Positions 5,810 to 5,994 of a stretch of 5,994 nt of DNA are shown here, in pieces. The notes beneath the pieces were generated by a model that was given only the letters and a program-made list of their open reading frames with translations, was not told where the DNA came from and searched no databases. The position numbers and the translations under genes are program-made. Where the stretch lies: NCBI GenBank assembly GCA_023443515.1, contig JAEZUC010000075.1:1-5994 (forward strand), given 5' to 3'. The stretch's first letter is position 1; each line of letters begins with the position of its first letter. The stretch is from Bacillota bacterium. Its GTDB lineage: Bacteria > Bacillota > Clostridia > Acetivibrionales > DSM-1351.

Positions 5810-5994
5810 ATGAAGGATGTTGCCAGGAAATCCGGGCTATCAATAGCGACAATTTCAAAGTATATTAACGGCGGTAATGTCCTGGAGGAAAATCGTGTTG
5901 TTATTGACAAAGCAATAAAAGAGTTGGGTTTTGAAGTTAACGAGATTGCAAGAGGGTTAAAAACTAATAAAACAATGACAATTGGACTATTAAT
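5810..5994 (+). CDS. LacI-family transcriptional regulator, N-terminal part (3' truncated)
   Basis: The 61 complete codons from the ATG at 5810 begin MKDVARKSGLSIATISKYIN, the LacI-family helix-turn-helix (KDVA, then SGLS, then TISKYIN as recognition helix). Next come the third helix (VIDKAIKELGFEVNEIA) and the hinge region (ARGLKTNKT). The last codons, MTIGLL, open the periplasmic-binding-protein-like ligand domain, which continues past the window. Such proteins usually bind a sugar or sugar derivative and repress a nearby uptake or catabolic operon; the ligand cannot be told from this part. In frame before the ATG the reading is ISATMKDVA, which looks like a typical MSATMKDVA start with ATC in place of ATG at 5798, where the Shine-Dalgarno spacing is ideal. 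I give 5810 as the first canonical start. No ATG, GTG or TTG lies in frame between the stop at 5747 and 5810. Confidence 0.9.
   Translation, partial: MKDVARKSGLSIATISKYINGGNVLEENRVVIDKAIKELGFEVNEIARGLKTNKTMTIGLL

Overview
The window is AT-rich and reads almost entirely left to right. It looks like chromosome of a low-GC Gram-positive, most likely a motile clostridium. The grounds are the strong GGAGG-type ribosome binding sites, sigma-A-like promoters, U-tailed hairpin terminators, clostridial-type chemoreceptors and a flotillin tail. The genus is inference only.

Layout. Bases 1-170 are the last 55 codons of a flotillin-like gene, closed by a strong intrinsic terminator (185-221). An AT-rich gap with a paired TAAATTTAG motif and a weak promoter leads to an intact methyl-accepting chemotaxis protein (MCP1, 432-2144, 570 aa). 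Next, 75 bases on and with no clear terminator between, is an ABC-F ATPase with two nucleotide-binding domains (2220-3776), which ends at a long hairpin terminator (3789-3844). A very good sigma-A promoter (3927-3955) then drives a second chemoreceptor (MCP2, 4008-5722). MCP2 is a paralogue of MCP1 broken by a one-base deletion near 4491-4498. The window ends inside a LacI-family repressor gene (from 5810, or possibly 5798). That gene has its own promoter and an AAACGTTT operator-like palindrome at the predicted transcription start.

How the parts relate. The two chemoreceptors are a duplicated pair flanking the ABC-F gene. Their signalling halves are about 91% identical by hand count (25 differences in 281 residues), while their sensor halves are only about 45% identical. 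Both would feed the same CheA/CheW array but sense different things. The ABC-F protein is a soluble ribosome-associated type of ATPase, not a transporter; nothing in the sequence ties it to chemotaxis. The LacI-family gene probably starts a separate sugar-related unit that continues past the window.

Most of the window is ordinary. The points worth a second look are the broken MCP2 and an ATGA stop/start overlap that could let it be made as two pieces, the uneven divergence of the MCP pair, and the odd start region of the LacI-family gene. I see no CRISPR array, tRNA, rRNA, insertion sequence or riboswitch.
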